Shown: positions 43,943 through 53,412, counted from the stretch's first letter. The stretch is DNA of 54,523 nucleotides from Trueperaceae bacterium (GCA_011389865.1 JAABTL010000019.1:1-54523), one strand, 5' to 3'. Notes: generated from the sequence alone by a model not told the origin. A program made the numbers and translations.

Positions 43943-43948
43943 TAGGCT
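43943..43948 (+). promoter_or_regulatory. Leaderless-type -10 (TAGGCT) of the aminotransferase gene
   Basis: TAGGCT, 5 nt, ATG at 43954, squeezed into the 15-nt gap after the previous stop. Confidence 0.65.
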
Positions 43949-43953
43949 CGGGC

Positions 43954-45303
43954 ATGGCCAGCGAGCCGCGCCCCGCACCGGCGGCCGACGCCGGGTCCGA
44001 TCCGCTCGCGGCGCGCGACGCGGAGCTCGCGCGCCCGCGCGACGCGGAGCTCGCGCGCCCGCGCGACGCGGAGCTCGCGCGCCCGCGCATCACCTCCGTG
44101 CCCGTGCGCTTCACCTCGGCGCGCACCCGCGCGATGCCCGAGAGCGTGTTCGCGCACATGGATGCCGCCAAGGCCGCCGCGCGGGCGGCCGGGCGTGACG
44201 TCATCGACCTGTCGATCGGCTCCTCCGATCTGGCGCCGCCCCCCGAGGCGCTCGCCGCGCTGCGCGACGCGACCGCCGACCCCGCCACCTACGGCTACTG
44301 CCTGGCGAGCGGGTCGCGGCCGCTGCGGGAGGCCGCCGTACGCTGGCACCGCGAGCGCTTCGGCGATCCGCCGGGAGGCCCGCTCGACCCGGACGCGCAT
44401 GCGCTGCAGCTCATCGGTTCGCAGGAGGGCCTCGCCCACCTGCTGTGGGCGGTCGCCGACGCCGGCGACGCCGTCCTGCTGCCCGACCCCGCCTACCCCT
44501 CGTACTTCGGGGCCGTCGCGGTCGCCGGGCTCGAGGCGATCGCCCTGCCGCTGCTCCAGCAGAACGGTTTCCTGCCCGACCTCGACGCCGTCGATCCTCG
44601 CGCCGCCGACCGGGCCCGCGCGCTGGTGCTCAACTACCCCAACAACCCCACGGCCGGCGTCGCGGACGAGGCCTTCTTCGACCGCGCCGTCGCCTTCTGC
44701 CGGCGCCACGGCCTGCTGCTGGTCCACGACTTCCCCTACGTCGACACGGTCGACGGCGAGGCCTGCGCGCCCTCGGTGTTGAGCCGGCCCGGCGCGCTCG
44801 AGGTGGCCATCGAGCTCTACTCCGCGAGCAAGAGCTTCCACATGGGTGGCTTCCGGATCGGTTGGGCGCTCGGGCACCCCGAGGCGATCGCCGCGCTGGC
44901 GCGCGTCAAGGGCGCCGTCGACTTCAACGCCTACCTGGGCATCCAGCGTGCCGCCGTGGCGGCCCTCGCGCGGCCCCGCAGTGCCGCCCGGCGCGACGCC
45001 CTGGTGTTCGCCGCCCGCCGCGCCGCCCTGGCGGCCGCCCTCGCCGAGGTCGGCTGGCCGCTCTCCGCGCCGCCCGCGGGCATGTACCTGTGGGCGCGCA
45101 TCCCCACCGTGGCTGGCGCCCTCGCCGCCGACTCGCTGGCCTTCTGCGACGCGCTGGTGCGCGACACCGGCGTCGCCCTCGCGCCCGGCCGCGGCTTCGG
45201 CCCCAACGGCGAGGGCTACGTCCGCTTCGCGCTGGTGCGCGACGCCGACCCGTTGCGCGAGGCGGCGCGGCGCGTGGGCGCGTTCCTCACGCGGCAGGGG
45301 TGA
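43954..45303 (+). CDS. Class I/II aminotransferase with repeat-bearing N-terminus
   Basis: 449 residues. Fold type I PLP enzyme related to LL-diaminopimelate and alanine/aspartate aminotransferases: IDLSIGSSDLAPP, YCLASGSRPLREAAVRWHRE, GSQEGLAHLLWAVADAGDAV, LNYPNNPTAGVAD, PLP lysine in YSASKSFHMGGFRIGWALGH, and the C-terminal FALVRD with the carboxylate-binding Arg nearby. The first ~45 residues are extra and contain three exact copies of RDAELARP. The substrate cannot be told from sequence alone. Leaderless-type start. Confidence 0.87.
   Translation: MASEPRPAPAADAGSDPLAARDAELARPRDAELARPRDAELARPRITSVPVRFTSARTRAMPESVFAHMDAAKAAARAAGRDVIDLSIGSSDLAPPPEALAALRDATADPATYGYCLASGSRPLREAAVRWHRERFGDPPGGPLDPDAHALQLIGSQEGLAHLLWAVADAGDAVLLPDPAYPSYFGAVAVAGLEAIALPLLQQNGFLPDLDAVDPRAADRARALVLNYPNNPTAGVADEAFFDRAVAFCRRHGLLLVHDFPYVDTVDGEACAPSVLSRPGALEVAIELYSASKSFHMGGFRIGWALGHPEAIAALARVKGAVDFNAYLGIQRAAVAALARPRSAARRDALVFAARRAALAAALAEVGWPLSAPPAGMYLWARIPTVAGALAADSLAFCDALVRDTGVALAPGRGFGPNGEGYVRFALVRDADPLREAARRVGAFLTRQG
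44014..44085 (+). repeat. 24-bp in-frame tandem repeat, three exact copies
   Basis: Unit CGCGACGCGGAGCTCGCGCG + CCCG, encoding RDAELARP, at 44014-44037, 44038-44061 and 44062-44085. No base differs between copies, suggesting recent expansion. Copy-number change keeps the frame. Confidence 0.95.
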
Positions 45304-45337
45304 GCCGCCGGCGCGCCGTCGGTCGCGGTGGCGCAGC

Positions 45338-46849
45338 TCAACGCCCGGCCTGCAGCCGCTCCGCGTACGCCAGCGCCTCCTCGCGCGTGCTCACGTCGCC
45401 CAGCGCCCGCGCCTCGGCGATCGCCGCGAGCAGCTCCCCGACACGCGGTCCCGGCGGGAGGCCCAGCGCCGCCATCAGCGCGTGCCCGTCGACGAGCGGC
45501 GCGGGCGGGGGCGGCTCCTCCAGCGCGGCCAACACCAGGCCGACGCGCTCGCGGTAGCGCCGGCGGGCGGCCGCCGAGGCGGCGCGACCGCGCGCGGCCT
45601 CGCGGTCGGCGAGCATGAGGCGCAGCAGATCGGGGAGCAGCGGCCGGAGCCGGTGGGCGAAGCGCCGGGCGCCGCGCTCGTCATCGGGCAGCGGCCGCAT
45701 GTGGGCGGCGACCAGGTCCTGGACGCGCGCGACGGTGGCCCGCGGACGCCGCAGCCGCCGCAGCGCCGCCGCCGCCAGCTCGGCCCCGACCGCGTCGTGG
45801 CCGTGGAAGCGGTCGCGCAACACCAGGCCGTCCTCGGTCACGCCGCCCGGCGTCCGCGTCGGCGCCTTGCCGACGTCGTGCAGCAGCGTGGCCCAGCGCA
45901 GGGCGAGGTCGGCCTCGGGGAAGGCGTCGGCCAGTTGCTGCAGCGCCTCGAGCTGGTGCCGCAGGACGTCGAGGTGGTGCAGGCCGCCCTGGGCGACGCC
46001 GCGGCCGTCGGTCAGCTCGGGGAGGACCGGCGCCAGCAGGCCGAGGTCATCGAGCGCCGCGAAGGCGCGGCCGGCCACAGGCGTGGCGATCGTGTCGTCG
46101 AGCTCGGCGCCCAGGCGCTCCGGCGCGGGGAGGGCGACGGCGTCGTGCGGCGGCGCGCCCGCGCGTGCGGGGTCCGCGGCGAGCGTGCGCGCGAGCTCCT
46201 GCGCCCAGCCGCGCGTGCGCCGCTCGACGCGGAAGCCGAGCTGGGCCGCGAAGCGCACCACCCGCCACGCGCGCAGCGGGTCGGCCCACAGGTTCTCGCG
46301 CGCGACGGCGCGCACCAACCCGCGGCGCAGGTCGGCGAGGCCACGCGTCGGGTCGACGAACTCGCCGGTGTCGGGCCTGAACGCCAGCGCGTTGATCGTG
46401 AGGTCGCGCCGCCGCAGGTCGGCGCCGATCACCGACGGGTCGCGCGGGTCGCCGGGCGGTTCGGGTGCCGCGAGGTCCCACGTGACGGGGGAGGGACGGC
46501 CCGGCGCGGCGGAAGGCGCGGCCGTCGAGGGAGCGGCGGCGTCGTGTTCTCCGGCGGCCAGGTCGTCGTCCCCCGCACCCCACACCACCCGCCAGTAGCC
46601 GCGATCGGGGTCGAGCGCCACCAGCACGCCGCCCGTGGCTTCGGCCAGGGCGCGCGCGGCGGCCTCCGGATCGCGCACCAGCCAGTCGACGTCGCGCGGC
46701 GGCAGCCCCAGGTGCGCGTCGCGCACCGCGCCGCCCACCACCACGGCGCCGGCCAACGGATCGCGGCCGGCGAGACCGGGCGGAGGCGCCGTACACTGCC
46801 GCATGAGCGCGAGCACGGCCGACGGCGAAGGGCGGGCGCGGCGGTCCAC
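45338..46849 (-). CDS. CCA tRNA nucleotidyltransferase / poly(A) polymerase family protein
   Basis: 503 residues, class II nucleotidyltransferase. VVVGGAVRDAHLG and PPRDVDWLV give the GG/DxD catalytic site, DLRRRDLTINALAF the next motif, DPLRAWRVVRFAAQLGF the third, and an HD domain follows (RWATLLHDVGKAP). A low-complexity Ala/Pro/Ser insert (AAPSTAAPSAAPGRP) breaks the head domain. In Deinococcus, CC- and A-adding are split between two enzymes, so it may do only one. GTG start at 46849 has TAGCCT 6 nt upstream. The first 47 bp overlap coaE head to head. Confidence 0.85.
   Translation of the reverse strand: MDRRARPSPSAVLALMRQCTAPPPGLAGRDPLAGAVVVGGAVRDAHLGLPPRDVDWLVRDPEAAARALAEATGGVLVALDPDRGYWRVVWGAGDDDLAAGEHDAAAPSTAAPSAAPGRPSPVTWDLAAPEPPGDPRDPSVIGADLRRRDLTINALAFRPDTGEFVDPTRGLADLRRGLVRAVARENLWADPLRAWRVVRFAAQLGFRVERRTRGWAQELARTLAADPARAGAPPHDAVALPAPERLGAELDDTIATPVAGRAFAALDDLGLLAPVLPELTDGRGVAQGGLHHLDVLRHQLEALQQLADAFPEADLALRWATLLHDVGKAPTRTPGGVTEDGLVLRDRFHGHDAVGAELAAAALRRLRRPRATVARVQDLVAAHMRPLPDDERGARRFAHRLRPLLPDLLRLMLADREAARGRAASAAARRRYRERVGLVLAALEEPPPPAPLVDGHALMAALGLPPGPRVGELLAAIAEARALGDVSTREEALAYAERLQAGR
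46792..46797 (+). promoter_or_regulatory. Leaderless-type -10 (TACACT) of coaE, inside the CCA gene
   Basis: TACACT, 5 nt, ATG at 46803; the site lies in the CCA-type gene's coding sequence on the other strand. Confidence 0.6.
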
Positions 46850-47474
46850 GGCCCCAGGCTACCCGCCCAGGATCGGCCTCACCGGCAGCGTCGGCGCGGG
46901 CAAGTCCAGCGTCGCCCGGCGCCTCGCCGAGCGCGGCGCGCTGGTCATCGACGCGGACGCGCTGGCGCGCCGCGCCACCGAGGACCCCGAGGTGCTCGCC
47001 CGCATCGCGGCGGAGGTCGGCCCCGACCTGGTGGTGGACGGGCGCCTGGACCGCGCCGCCACCGCCCGGCGGGTGTTCGACGACCCCGCGGCGCGGAGTC
47101 GCCTCGAGGCGATCGTGCACCCCTGGGTGCGGCGGGCGGCCGCCGCGATCGAGGCCGCCGCCATGGCGGCGGCCACGCCGCCGCCCCTGGTCGTGCACGA
47201 CGTCCCGCTCCTGTTCGAGAACGGCCTCGAGGCCGGCATGGACGCCACCGTCGTCGTCGCTGCGCCGTTCGCGCAGCGGGCCGCGCGGCTCGCGGCCCGC
47301 TCCGGGATGGACGAGGCGGCCGTCCGCGCGCGTGACGCCGCGCAACTCGACCCCGTCGAGAAGGCGCGGCGGGCGACGTTCGTGATCGACAACGGCGGCG
47401 ACGAGGAGGACCTCGACGCCGCCGTGGCGGAGCTGTGGCCGCGGCTGCTGGGGATGGCGGGCGAACGGCCCTGA
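46803..47474 (+). CDS. coaE: Dephospho-CoA kinase
   Basis: 223 residues. Last step of coenzyme A synthesis. P-loop in IGLTGSVGAGKSSVARRL, LVIDADALARRATEDPEVLA, RSRLEAIVHPWVRRAAAAI, the lid VHDVPLLFENGLEAGMD, and the C-terminal FVIDNGGDEEDLDAAV. Family members begin at the P-loop strand; here 22 polar residues precede it. No ATG, GTG or TTG in frame lies between 46803 and the P-loop, so the early start, inside the opposite gene, is forced. Confidence 0.93.
   Translation: MSASTADGEGRARRSTAPGYPPRIGLTGSVGAGKSSVARRLAERGALVIDADALARRATEDPEVLARIAAEVGPDLVVDGRLDRAATARRVFDDPAARSRLEAIVHPWVRRAAAAIEAAAMAAATPPPLVVHDVPLLFENGLEAGMDATVVVAAPFAQRAARLAARSGMDEAAVRARDAAQLDPVEKARRATFVIDNGGDEEDLDAAVAELWPRLLGMAGERP
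46856..46861 (-). promoter_or_regulatory. Leaderless-type -10 (TAGCCT) of the CCA gene, inside coaE
   Basis: Minus-strand TAGCCT, 6 nt before the GTG at 46849; it lies in coaE codons. Confidence 0.6.
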
Positions 47475-47522
47475 CGGCCGGCGGGTCGACCCCTCGCCGT
47501 GACCCGCCCGGGCGCCCCCTGC

Positions 47523-47528
47523 TACGCT
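47523..47528 (+). promoter_or_regulatory. Candidate -10 (TACGCT) of the hydrolase gene
   Basis: TACGCT; start near 47535, leaving a 46-nt leader with GGGAGGAG before the ATG. Confidence 0.45.
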
Positions 47529-47580
47529 AGGGCGCAACCCAGAAACCCAGCGGCTCGGACGGGCCGTGGGAGGAGCGACC

Positions 47581-49344
47581 ATGGACCGAGGCACCGGACG
47601 CAGCACGTTCCTTCTCGTCGTCGCGCTCTTGCTCGTCTTCGGCGGTGGCCTGATCGCCACCCTGGTGCAGAGCGACTTCGGCGCGGTCCGGGTGACGGAG
47701 GTCCGCTTCGCGGTCGACGACGGCCGGATGGTCCACGGCAAGCTGTTCGTGCCCGGCAACGCGTCCGCGAGCGCGCCGGCGCCCGGGGTCGTCGCCATCC
47801 ACGGGTACATCAACAGCCACGAGACGCAGTCGCCCTACACGATCGAGCTGGCTCGCCGCGGCTACGTGGTGCTCGCGATCGACCAGCCGGGTCACGGCTA
47901 CTCGGACCCGCCCGCCTTCGCCGGCGGTTTCGGCGGCATCGACGCGCTCGGCTACCTGCGCTCGCTGCCCTTCGTCGACACCGATCAGATCGTGCTCTCG
48001 GGGCACTCGATGGGTGGCTGGGCCTCGCTGATCGCGGCCGCCGTCGACCCCGACGGCTACACCTCGATCGTCGTGTCGGGCTCCTCGACGGGCACGCTCG
48101 GGGCGCCCGACGGCACGCCCGAGTACCCGCGCAACCTCGGCCTGGTGTTCGCCCAGTACGACGAGTTCTCCGAGCTGATGTGGCTCACGCCCACCGGGGC
48201 CGAGGCGAGGGCGGGCGAGAAGATGCGCACGCTGTTCGGCACCGACGAGCCCGTCGAGATCGGGCGGCTGTACGGCAGCATCGAGGACGGCACCGCCCGC
48301 ATGCTCTACAGCCCGGCCGTCACCCACCCCGGGAACCACATCACCACCGCCGGCGTGGCGCCGGTGATCGACTGGGTGCAGCGCACGACCCAGGCGCCGT
48401 TCGCGCTGCCGCCCAGCGACCAGGTGTGGCCGTGGAAGGAGGGCGGCACCGCCGTCGCCCTGCTCGGGTTCATCCTCGGACTCTTCGCGTTCGCCGGCCT
48501 GCTGCTCGAGTCGCGCGCCTTCGCGCCGCTGGCGCAGCGCTCCGCGCCCGCCGCCGGCCTGTCCGGGTTCGGCTGGTGGATCGGTGCCCTGATCGCGGCG
48601 GCCGTGCCCGCCGTCACCTACTTCCGGGTGAACGATGAGACGGCGAACTACATCGCCACCGGACCCTGGTTCCCGCAGAGCATCACCACGGGCCTGATGG
48701 GCTGGGCGCTGTTCAACGGGGCGATCTCGCTCGTGCTCCTGCTGCTGTGGTACCTCGTGAGCGGCCGCCGCAGCGGGGCCGGCCTCGACACGCTCGGCCT
48801 GCGCGTGGGCGGCTTCCTGCGGGCGATCGGCTTCGCCGTGCTGGTCGTCGGCGCCGGCTACGCCCTGCTGGCGCTCTCGCAGGGCCTCTTCCAGACCGAC
48901 TTCCGCTTCTGGGTCCTCGCCGTCAAGCTGCTGAGCGCCGAGCAGGCGCGCGTCGCGCTCGTCTACCTGCTCCCGTTCACGGCCTTCTTCCTCGTCTTCG
49001 GCATGGTGCTGCACGGGCAGCTGCGGCCCAAGGGCTCCACCCACGAGGGCGCCGACGCGATGATCGCCAACGCGCTGATCGCCGGCGGCGGCTTCGTCGT
49101 GCTGCTGCTGGTCCAGTACCTGGCGCTCTTCTCGGGGCAACCGTTGGTGTTCGCCGAGTGGCCGCTGCTGACGATCGTCGCCTTCCAGGTCGTGTTCCTG
49201 CTGCCCGTGGCGGCGCTGCTGTCGACCTACCTGTTCGAGCGCACCGGCAGCGTGTGGCCGGGCGCGTGGGTCAACGGCCTGCTGGTCACCTGGTACATCG
49301 TCGCGGGGCAGGCCACCCAGGCGGTGCCCTGGAGCCTCTTCTAG
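47581..49344 (+). CDS. Alpha/beta hydrolase fused to a polytopic membrane domain
   Basis: 587 residues. An N-terminal membrane anchor (about 10-30) leads to an alpha/beta hydrolase domain (about 40-270): oxyanion region VVAIHGYINSHETQSP, AIDQPGHGYSD, nucleophile elbow LSGHSMGGWAS, and a His near PAVTHPGNHIT. The second half (about 285-587) has eight or so membrane helices. ATG at 47581 has GGGAGGAG 7 nt upstream. The catalytic domain should face outside if the anchor is N-in. Such fusions are uncommon; the substrate is unknown. Confidence 0.82.
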   Translation: MDRGTGRSTFLLVVALLLVFGGGLIATLVQSDFGAVRVTEVRFAVDDGRMVHGKLFVPGNASASAPAPGVVAIHGYINSHETQSPYTIELARRGYVVLAIDQPGHGYSDPPAFAGGFGGIDALGYLRSLPFVDTDQIVLSGHSMGGWASLIAAAVDPDGYTSIVVSGSSTGTLGAPDGTPEYPRNLGLVFAQYDEFSELMWLTPTGAEARAGEKMRTLFGTDEPVEIGRLYGSIEDGTARMLYSPAVTHPGNHITTAGVAPVIDWVQRTTQAPFALPPSDQVWPWKEGGTAVALLGFILGLFAFAGLLLESRAFAPLAQRSAPAAGLSGFGWWIGALIAAAVPAVTYFRVNDETANYIATGPWFPQSITTGLMGWALFNGAISLVLLLLWYLVSGRRSGAGLDTLGLRVGGFLRAIGFAVLVVGAGYALLALSQGLFQTDFRFWVLAVKLLSAEQARVALVYLLPFTAFFLVFGMVLHGQLRPKGSTHEGADAMIANALIAGGGFVVLLLVQYLALFSGQPLVFAEWPLLTIVAFQVVFLLPVAALLSTYLFERTGSVWPGAWVNGLLVTWYIVAGQATQAVPWSLF

Positions 49345-49356
49345 TCGATCACGCGC

Positions 49357-49418
49357 CCCCCGCGTGTGCGGGGGCCCGCGAGGGCGCGGCCCGGCACCTC
49401 ATGGGTGGCCGGGCCGCG
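49357..49418. terminator. Pair of strong GC hairpins between convergent genes
   Basis: CCCCCGC-GTGT-GCGGGGG at 49357-49374, and an 11-bp stem CGCGGCCCGGC / GCCGGGCCGCG at 49385-49418. They lie between the hydrolase stop and the stop of the minus-strand exported protein. No T-tract. Confidence 0.55.
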
Positions 49419-49449
49419 TCGTCACTCGGTGGAAAGTCGCCTCGCGGCG

Positions 49450-51264
49450 TCAGCGCAGGTCGATGAACGCCCGCTCGTCGCTGCGGAGCTGGCCCTCGCC
49501 GCCGTGGCTGCTCCACGACGCGGTGCCGCCGAAGCGCGGCGCGATCGCCTCGAGGTAGGCCTCGAGGGCGTCGGTGGCGCGCTCGACCGCGTCGAAGTCG
49601 ATGCCGCCGCCGGCGAAGCCCGCCAGCAGCTGCACCTGCTGCTTCAGCGAGTCGCCGGTGGCCGCCAGGCTCGCCCGGTCGTCCGCCAGGGTGAAGGCGG
49701 TGGCGTCCGCGGGGACGAGATCGGCGAGCTCCGCGAACGGCGCGGGCAGCGGGGCGCCGCCGATCCCGGCGAGCAGGACGCGTTCGAGCCCCTCCTCGTG
49801 GGTGGCGATCCACGCCACGCCGTCCGCGACGGCCGTGACCAGGGTCAGGCCGGGCAGCACGTCGTAGGCGCGAGCGCTCACGCCGGCCAGCGTCAGCTCG
49901 CGCACCACCACCACGGCGTTGCCGCCGGGCTCCGCGAACGGGTCGGCGAACAGCGCCACCCGCTGCGTCAGCTCGTCGAACAGCCGGCGCAGGCCCGCGT
50001 CGGCGGCGGCGTCGTCGGACGTCCGCAGACCGATCACGGTCTCACCCAGCAGGTCGCTGGCCGGGGCCCCGAGGGCCGCGGTCTCGCCCAGGCCCGTCTG
50101 CACGACGACCAGGCCGGGGGCGGTCCAGCCGACCAGATCGCGCGCGATGTCGACGCCGAGGACGTCGCCGAGGGTGCGGTTGAGGTCGGCGACGCCGAGC
50201 TCGCGCAGTCCGGCCACCAGGTCGCCGAGGTAGCGCCACCAGGCCTGCAGATCGAGCGCACTCACCTGTACCGAGAGCGCGCCCTCGGGCAGCCAGCCGA
50301 GCAGCTCGCGCGGCGCCGCTACGGGCGCGTCGAGCAGGGCCCGCAGGGCGGCGTCGCCACCGGTGGGCTGCAGCTGCCGCAGGCTGGTGGTGACGGTGCC
50401 GGTCTCGCTCAGGCGGGTCACGCCGGCGACCGGCCCCAGCGTCTCGAACAGCGCCAGGAGCCGCTCGACGCTGGTGTCGAAGCCGAGCCCGGCGGCGAGG
50501 GGTGCGAGCGAGCTGGCGAGCGGCCCGAGGTCGAGGAAGCCGTGGAGCTGCCCCTCGCCCAGGGCGCCCAGCGTGGCGGCCGCGCGCGGCGCGTCGCCGA
50601 AGGAGGGCTCCGTGCTGCCCTGGCGCTGCCGCAGGACGCCCCGCAGGACGTCCGGGTTGGATGACAGCGCGAGCAGGTCGCCGTCGCGCGCGGCTGCGAG
50701 CGGGAAGCCGCCGCCGTCGATCTCCACGACGATGAAGCCGATCGCGCCCTCGTCGAGCCCGAGGGCGCCGGCGGCGAGTTCGCGGGCGAACAGCCCGTCG
50801 AAGCGCGCGCCGGTCTCGCCGTCGATGCGGGCCAGCAGCGTCACGGCCGGCAGCGGGTTGAAGGGGCTGACGGACACGCCGAGCCAGGCCTCGCGGCCGA
50901 GCAGGTCCCAGATCTCGAGGCCCTCGAGCTCGGGCGGCAGGTCGAGCTCGCCGTCGAGGTCGTCGGCGTCGAGCGGCACGCCCATCAGGCCGGCGGCGTC
51001 GATGCCGCCCAGGGCGTCGGCGAGCGCCTCGCCCACGCCGAGCTCGACCCAGGGGTCGACGAAGGGCGCGATCGAGTCGCGGGCGCCGTCCAGGTCGTGC
51101 AGCCCGAGGGCGAGGGCGGTGTCGGCCGGCAGCAGGCGCTGGAGGTCCTGCGCGCGGGCGGTGGGGGCGAACGCGGCCAGCAGCAGGGCGCTCGCCAGGG
51201 CGATGGCTAGGACGGGCGCCGGTCGGGCGGCGCACGTGCGGGTCGCAGTGGAGGATGGCGTCAT
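49450..51264 (-). CDS. DUF3352-like secreted or periplasmic protein
   Basis: 604 residues from the ATG at 51264 (an ATG at 51276 is also possible). Signal peptide with core VLAIALASALLLAAFA and a probable cleavage after ARA. The mature protein alternates short repeats typical of DUF3352: LQRLLPADTALALGLHDLDG near the start, LLGREAWLGVSVSPFNPLPA, GDLLALSSNPDVLRGVLRQR, and ADLVPADATAFTLADDR, resembling two related halves. Function unknown; such proteins are often envelope-associated. Monocistronic. Confidence 0.65.
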   Translation of the reverse strand: MTPSSTATRTCAARPAPVLAIALASALLLAAFAPTARAQDLQRLLPADTALALGLHDLDGARDSIAPFVDPWVELGVGEALADALGGIDAAGLMGVPLDADDLDGELDLPPELEGLEIWDLLGREAWLGVSVSPFNPLPAVTLLARIDGETGARFDGLFARELAAGALGLDEGAIGFIVVEIDGGGFPLAAARDGDLLALSSNPDVLRGVLRQRQGSTEPSFGDAPRAAATLGALGEGQLHGFLDLGPLASSLAPLAAGLGFDTSVERLLALFETLGPVAGVTRLSETGTVTTSLRQLQPTGGDAALRALLDAPVAAPRELLGWLPEGALSVQVSALDLQAWWRYLGDLVAGLRELGVADLNRTLGDVLGVDIARDLVGWTAPGLVVVQTGLGETAALGAPASDLLGETVIGLRTSDDAAADAGLRRLFDELTQRVALFADPFAEPGGNAVVVVRELTLAGVSARAYDVLPGLTLVTAVADGVAWIATHEEGLERVLLAGIGGAPLPAPFAELADLVPADATAFTLADDRASLAATGDSLKQQVQLLAGFAGGGIDFDAVERATDALEAYLEAIAPRFGGTASWSSHGGEGQLRSDERAFIDLR

Positions 51265-51408
51265 GCGCTCCATCATGCGCGCTGGGCCTGGCACCCCCGT
51301 GAGAGCGGCGTCACGCGACGTTGGGCGTGCGGCGCGTGGGCGCCACCCGCCGGTCGACCGCGTCCGCCCGCAGCGGGCCGAACGCGGCCGCGGGGGGTGC
51401 CGTGGGCG

Positions 51409-53412
51409 TCAGCCGCGCGCGCGTGCCAGCGAGCGCCGCGCGGCTTCCGCGACGTTCTCGGGCGTGAAGCCGAATGCCTCCATCACCTTCGCGCCGGGGG
51501 CGGAGGCGCCGAAGCGATCGATGCCGACCACCTCGCCGTGCTCGCCGGCGACGCCGTGCCAGCCGAAGGTCGCGCCCGCCTCGATGACCACGCGCGCCCG
51601 TAGGGCGCGGGGCAGCACGGACTCGCGGTACGCCTCGTCCTGCCGCGCGAAGCGTTCGCGCGACGGGAGGCTGACCACGCGGGCGCGCACGCCGTCGCCG
51701 GCGAGCAGCTCGCGGGCGGTGAGCGCCAGGGCGACCTCGGAGCCGGTGGCGACGAGCAGCACGTCGGCGTCCTCGTCGGCGCCGGCGAGCACGTAACCAC
51801 CGCGCGCGACGACGCCGGCCGGGACCGCGAGGGTCGGCACGTTCTGGCGCGTCAGGGCCAGCACGGTGGGGCCGTCGCGCCGCTCCAGCGCGGCCACCCA
51901 CGCCTGGGCGGTCTCGCGGGCGTCGGCGGGCCGGAAGACCTCGAGGCCCGGCATCGCGCGCAGCGACGCCAGCGTCTCGATCGGCTGGTGGGTCGGGCCG
52001 TCGCCGCCGAGGCCGATCGAGTCGTGGGTCAACACGTAGATCACCGGCTGGCCCATCAACGCGGACAGCCGCAGCGCCGGCCTCAGGTAGTCCGCGAACA
52101 CCAGGAAGGTCGACACGAACGGGCGCACGCCCCCGTGCAGGGCCATGCCGTTACCGATCGCGGCCATGGCGTGCTCGCGGATGCCGAAGTGGATGACGCG
52201 CCCGGCATGGTCGCCGGCGGCCATCGCGCGCTCGTCCGGCAGGTCGGTGAGGTTGGAACCGGCGAGGTCGGCGCTGCCGCCGACGAGCTCCGGCGCCCTT
52301 CGCGCCAGCGCGTGCAGCGCGGCCTGGGAGGCCTTGCGGGTGGCGATGCTCGTGCCTTCCTCCCAGGTCGGCAGGTCGTCGGCGACGTCGTCGGGCAGCT
52401 CGCCGTGCATGACGCGCGCGAACTCGGTCGCCACCTCGGGGTAGGCGGCCTCGTACGCCGACCAGGTGGCGCGCCACGCCGCGTGCGCCTCGGCGCCCTC
52501 GACGGCGGCTTGCCGGTAGTGGCCGAGCACGTCGTCGGGCACCGTGAACGCCGGCCAGTCGATGCCCAGCGCCTCCTTGGTGGCGGCCGCCTCGTCCGCG
52601 CCGAGCGGCGAGCCGTGGACCTTGCTGCTGCCGGCCCGCTTCGGCGAGCCGTAGCCGATGGTCGTGCGCACGGCGATCAGCGAGGGCCGGTCGCCCGCCG
52701 CCTTCGCCTGCGCGATCGCGTGCCGCAAGGCGTCGATGTCGTTGCCGTCGGCGACGGACTGCACGTGCCAGCCGTAGGCGCGGTAGCGCGCGGGCACGTC
52801 CTCGCTGAAGGTGATCGAGGTCGGGCCGTCGATGCTGATGCCGTTGTCGTCGTACAGGACGATCAGCTTGCCGAGCCCCAGATGGCCGGCCAGGCTGCTC
52901 GCCTCGCTCGAGACGCCCTCCATGAGGTCGCCGTCGGAGGCGATGACGTAGGTGAAGTGGTCGACCACGCGCAGGTCGTCGCGGTTGTAGCGCGCGGCGA
53001 GGTGGGCCTCGGCCAGCGCCATGCCGACGGCGGTGGAGATGCCCTGGCCGAGCGGCCCGGTGGTCGTCTCGATGCCCGGCGTGTGGCCGTACTCCGGGTG
53101 GCCGGGCGTGCGGGAGCCCCACTGCCGGTACCCGCGCAGGTCGTCCATCGACAGGTCGTAACCGGTGAGGTGCAGGAGGGCGTACTGCAGCATCGAGCCG
53201 TGGCCCGCGGACTGGACGTAGCGGTCGCGGTTCCACCAGCCCGGCGCGCCGGGGTCGTGGACCATCGCGTGGCGGAACAGCGTGTAACCCATCGCCGCCG
53301 CGCCCATCGGCATGCCCGGGTGGCCGTCGCCGGACTCCTGGGTGGCGTCGATCGTCAGTGCGCGGACGGTGTTGACGGCGCGGGTCTGCAGCGTTCGTTC
53401 GGGGGTGCTCAT
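51409..53412 (-). CDS. tkt: Transketolase
   Basis: 667 residues. TPP enzyme of the pentose phosphate pathway. Seen: [50 protein letters not shown], the TPP-Mg motif [20 protein letters not shown] with GDL...N in [20 protein letters not shown], the catalytic region [36 protein letters not shown] and [16 protein letters not shown] at 53412 has GGAGG 4 nt upstream and overlaps the thioesterase stop (ATGA), so the two are translated together. Confidence 0.96.
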   Translation of the reverse strand: MSTPERTLQTRAVNTVRALTIDATQESGDGHPGMPMGAAAMGYTLFRHAMVHDPGAPGWWNRDRYVQSAGHGSMLQYALLHLTGYDLSMDDLRGYRQWGSRTPGHPEYGHTPGIETTTGPLGQGISTAVGMALAEAHLAARYNRDDLRVVDHFTYVIASDGDLMEGVSSEASSLAGHLGLGKLIVLYDDNGISIDGPTSITFSEDVPARYRAYGWHVQSVADGNDIDALRHAIAQAKAAGDRPSLIAVRTTIGYGSPKRAGSSKVHGSPLGADEAAATKEALGIDWPAFTVPDDVLGHYRQAAVEGAEAHAAWRATWSAYEAAYPEVATEFARVMHGELPDDVADDLPTWEEGTSIATRKASQAALHALARRAPELVGGSADLAGSNLTDLPDERAMAAGDHAGRVIHFGIREHAMAAIGNGMALHGGVRPFVSTFLVFADYLRPALRLSALMGQPVIYVLTHDSIGLGGDGPTHQPIETLASLRAMPGLEVFRPADARETAQAWVAALERRDGPTVLALTRQNVPTLAVPAGVVARGGYVLAGADEDADVLLVATGSEVALALTARELLAGDGVRARVVSLPSRERFARQDEAYRESVLPRALRARVVIEAGATFGWHGVAGEHGEVVGIDRFGASAPGAKVMEAFGFTPENVAEAARRSLARARG

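Noticed and set aside
44014-44085. CRISPR-like direct repeats
   Set aside because: The copies are contiguous with no spacers, in frame within a conserved gene. The same applies to the 25-bp repeats at 36661-36721.
46792-46797. TACACT as merely a chance feature of the CCA gene's codons
   Set aside because: Set aside because the matching TAGCCT on the other strand shows the same geometry and coaE has no other possible start.
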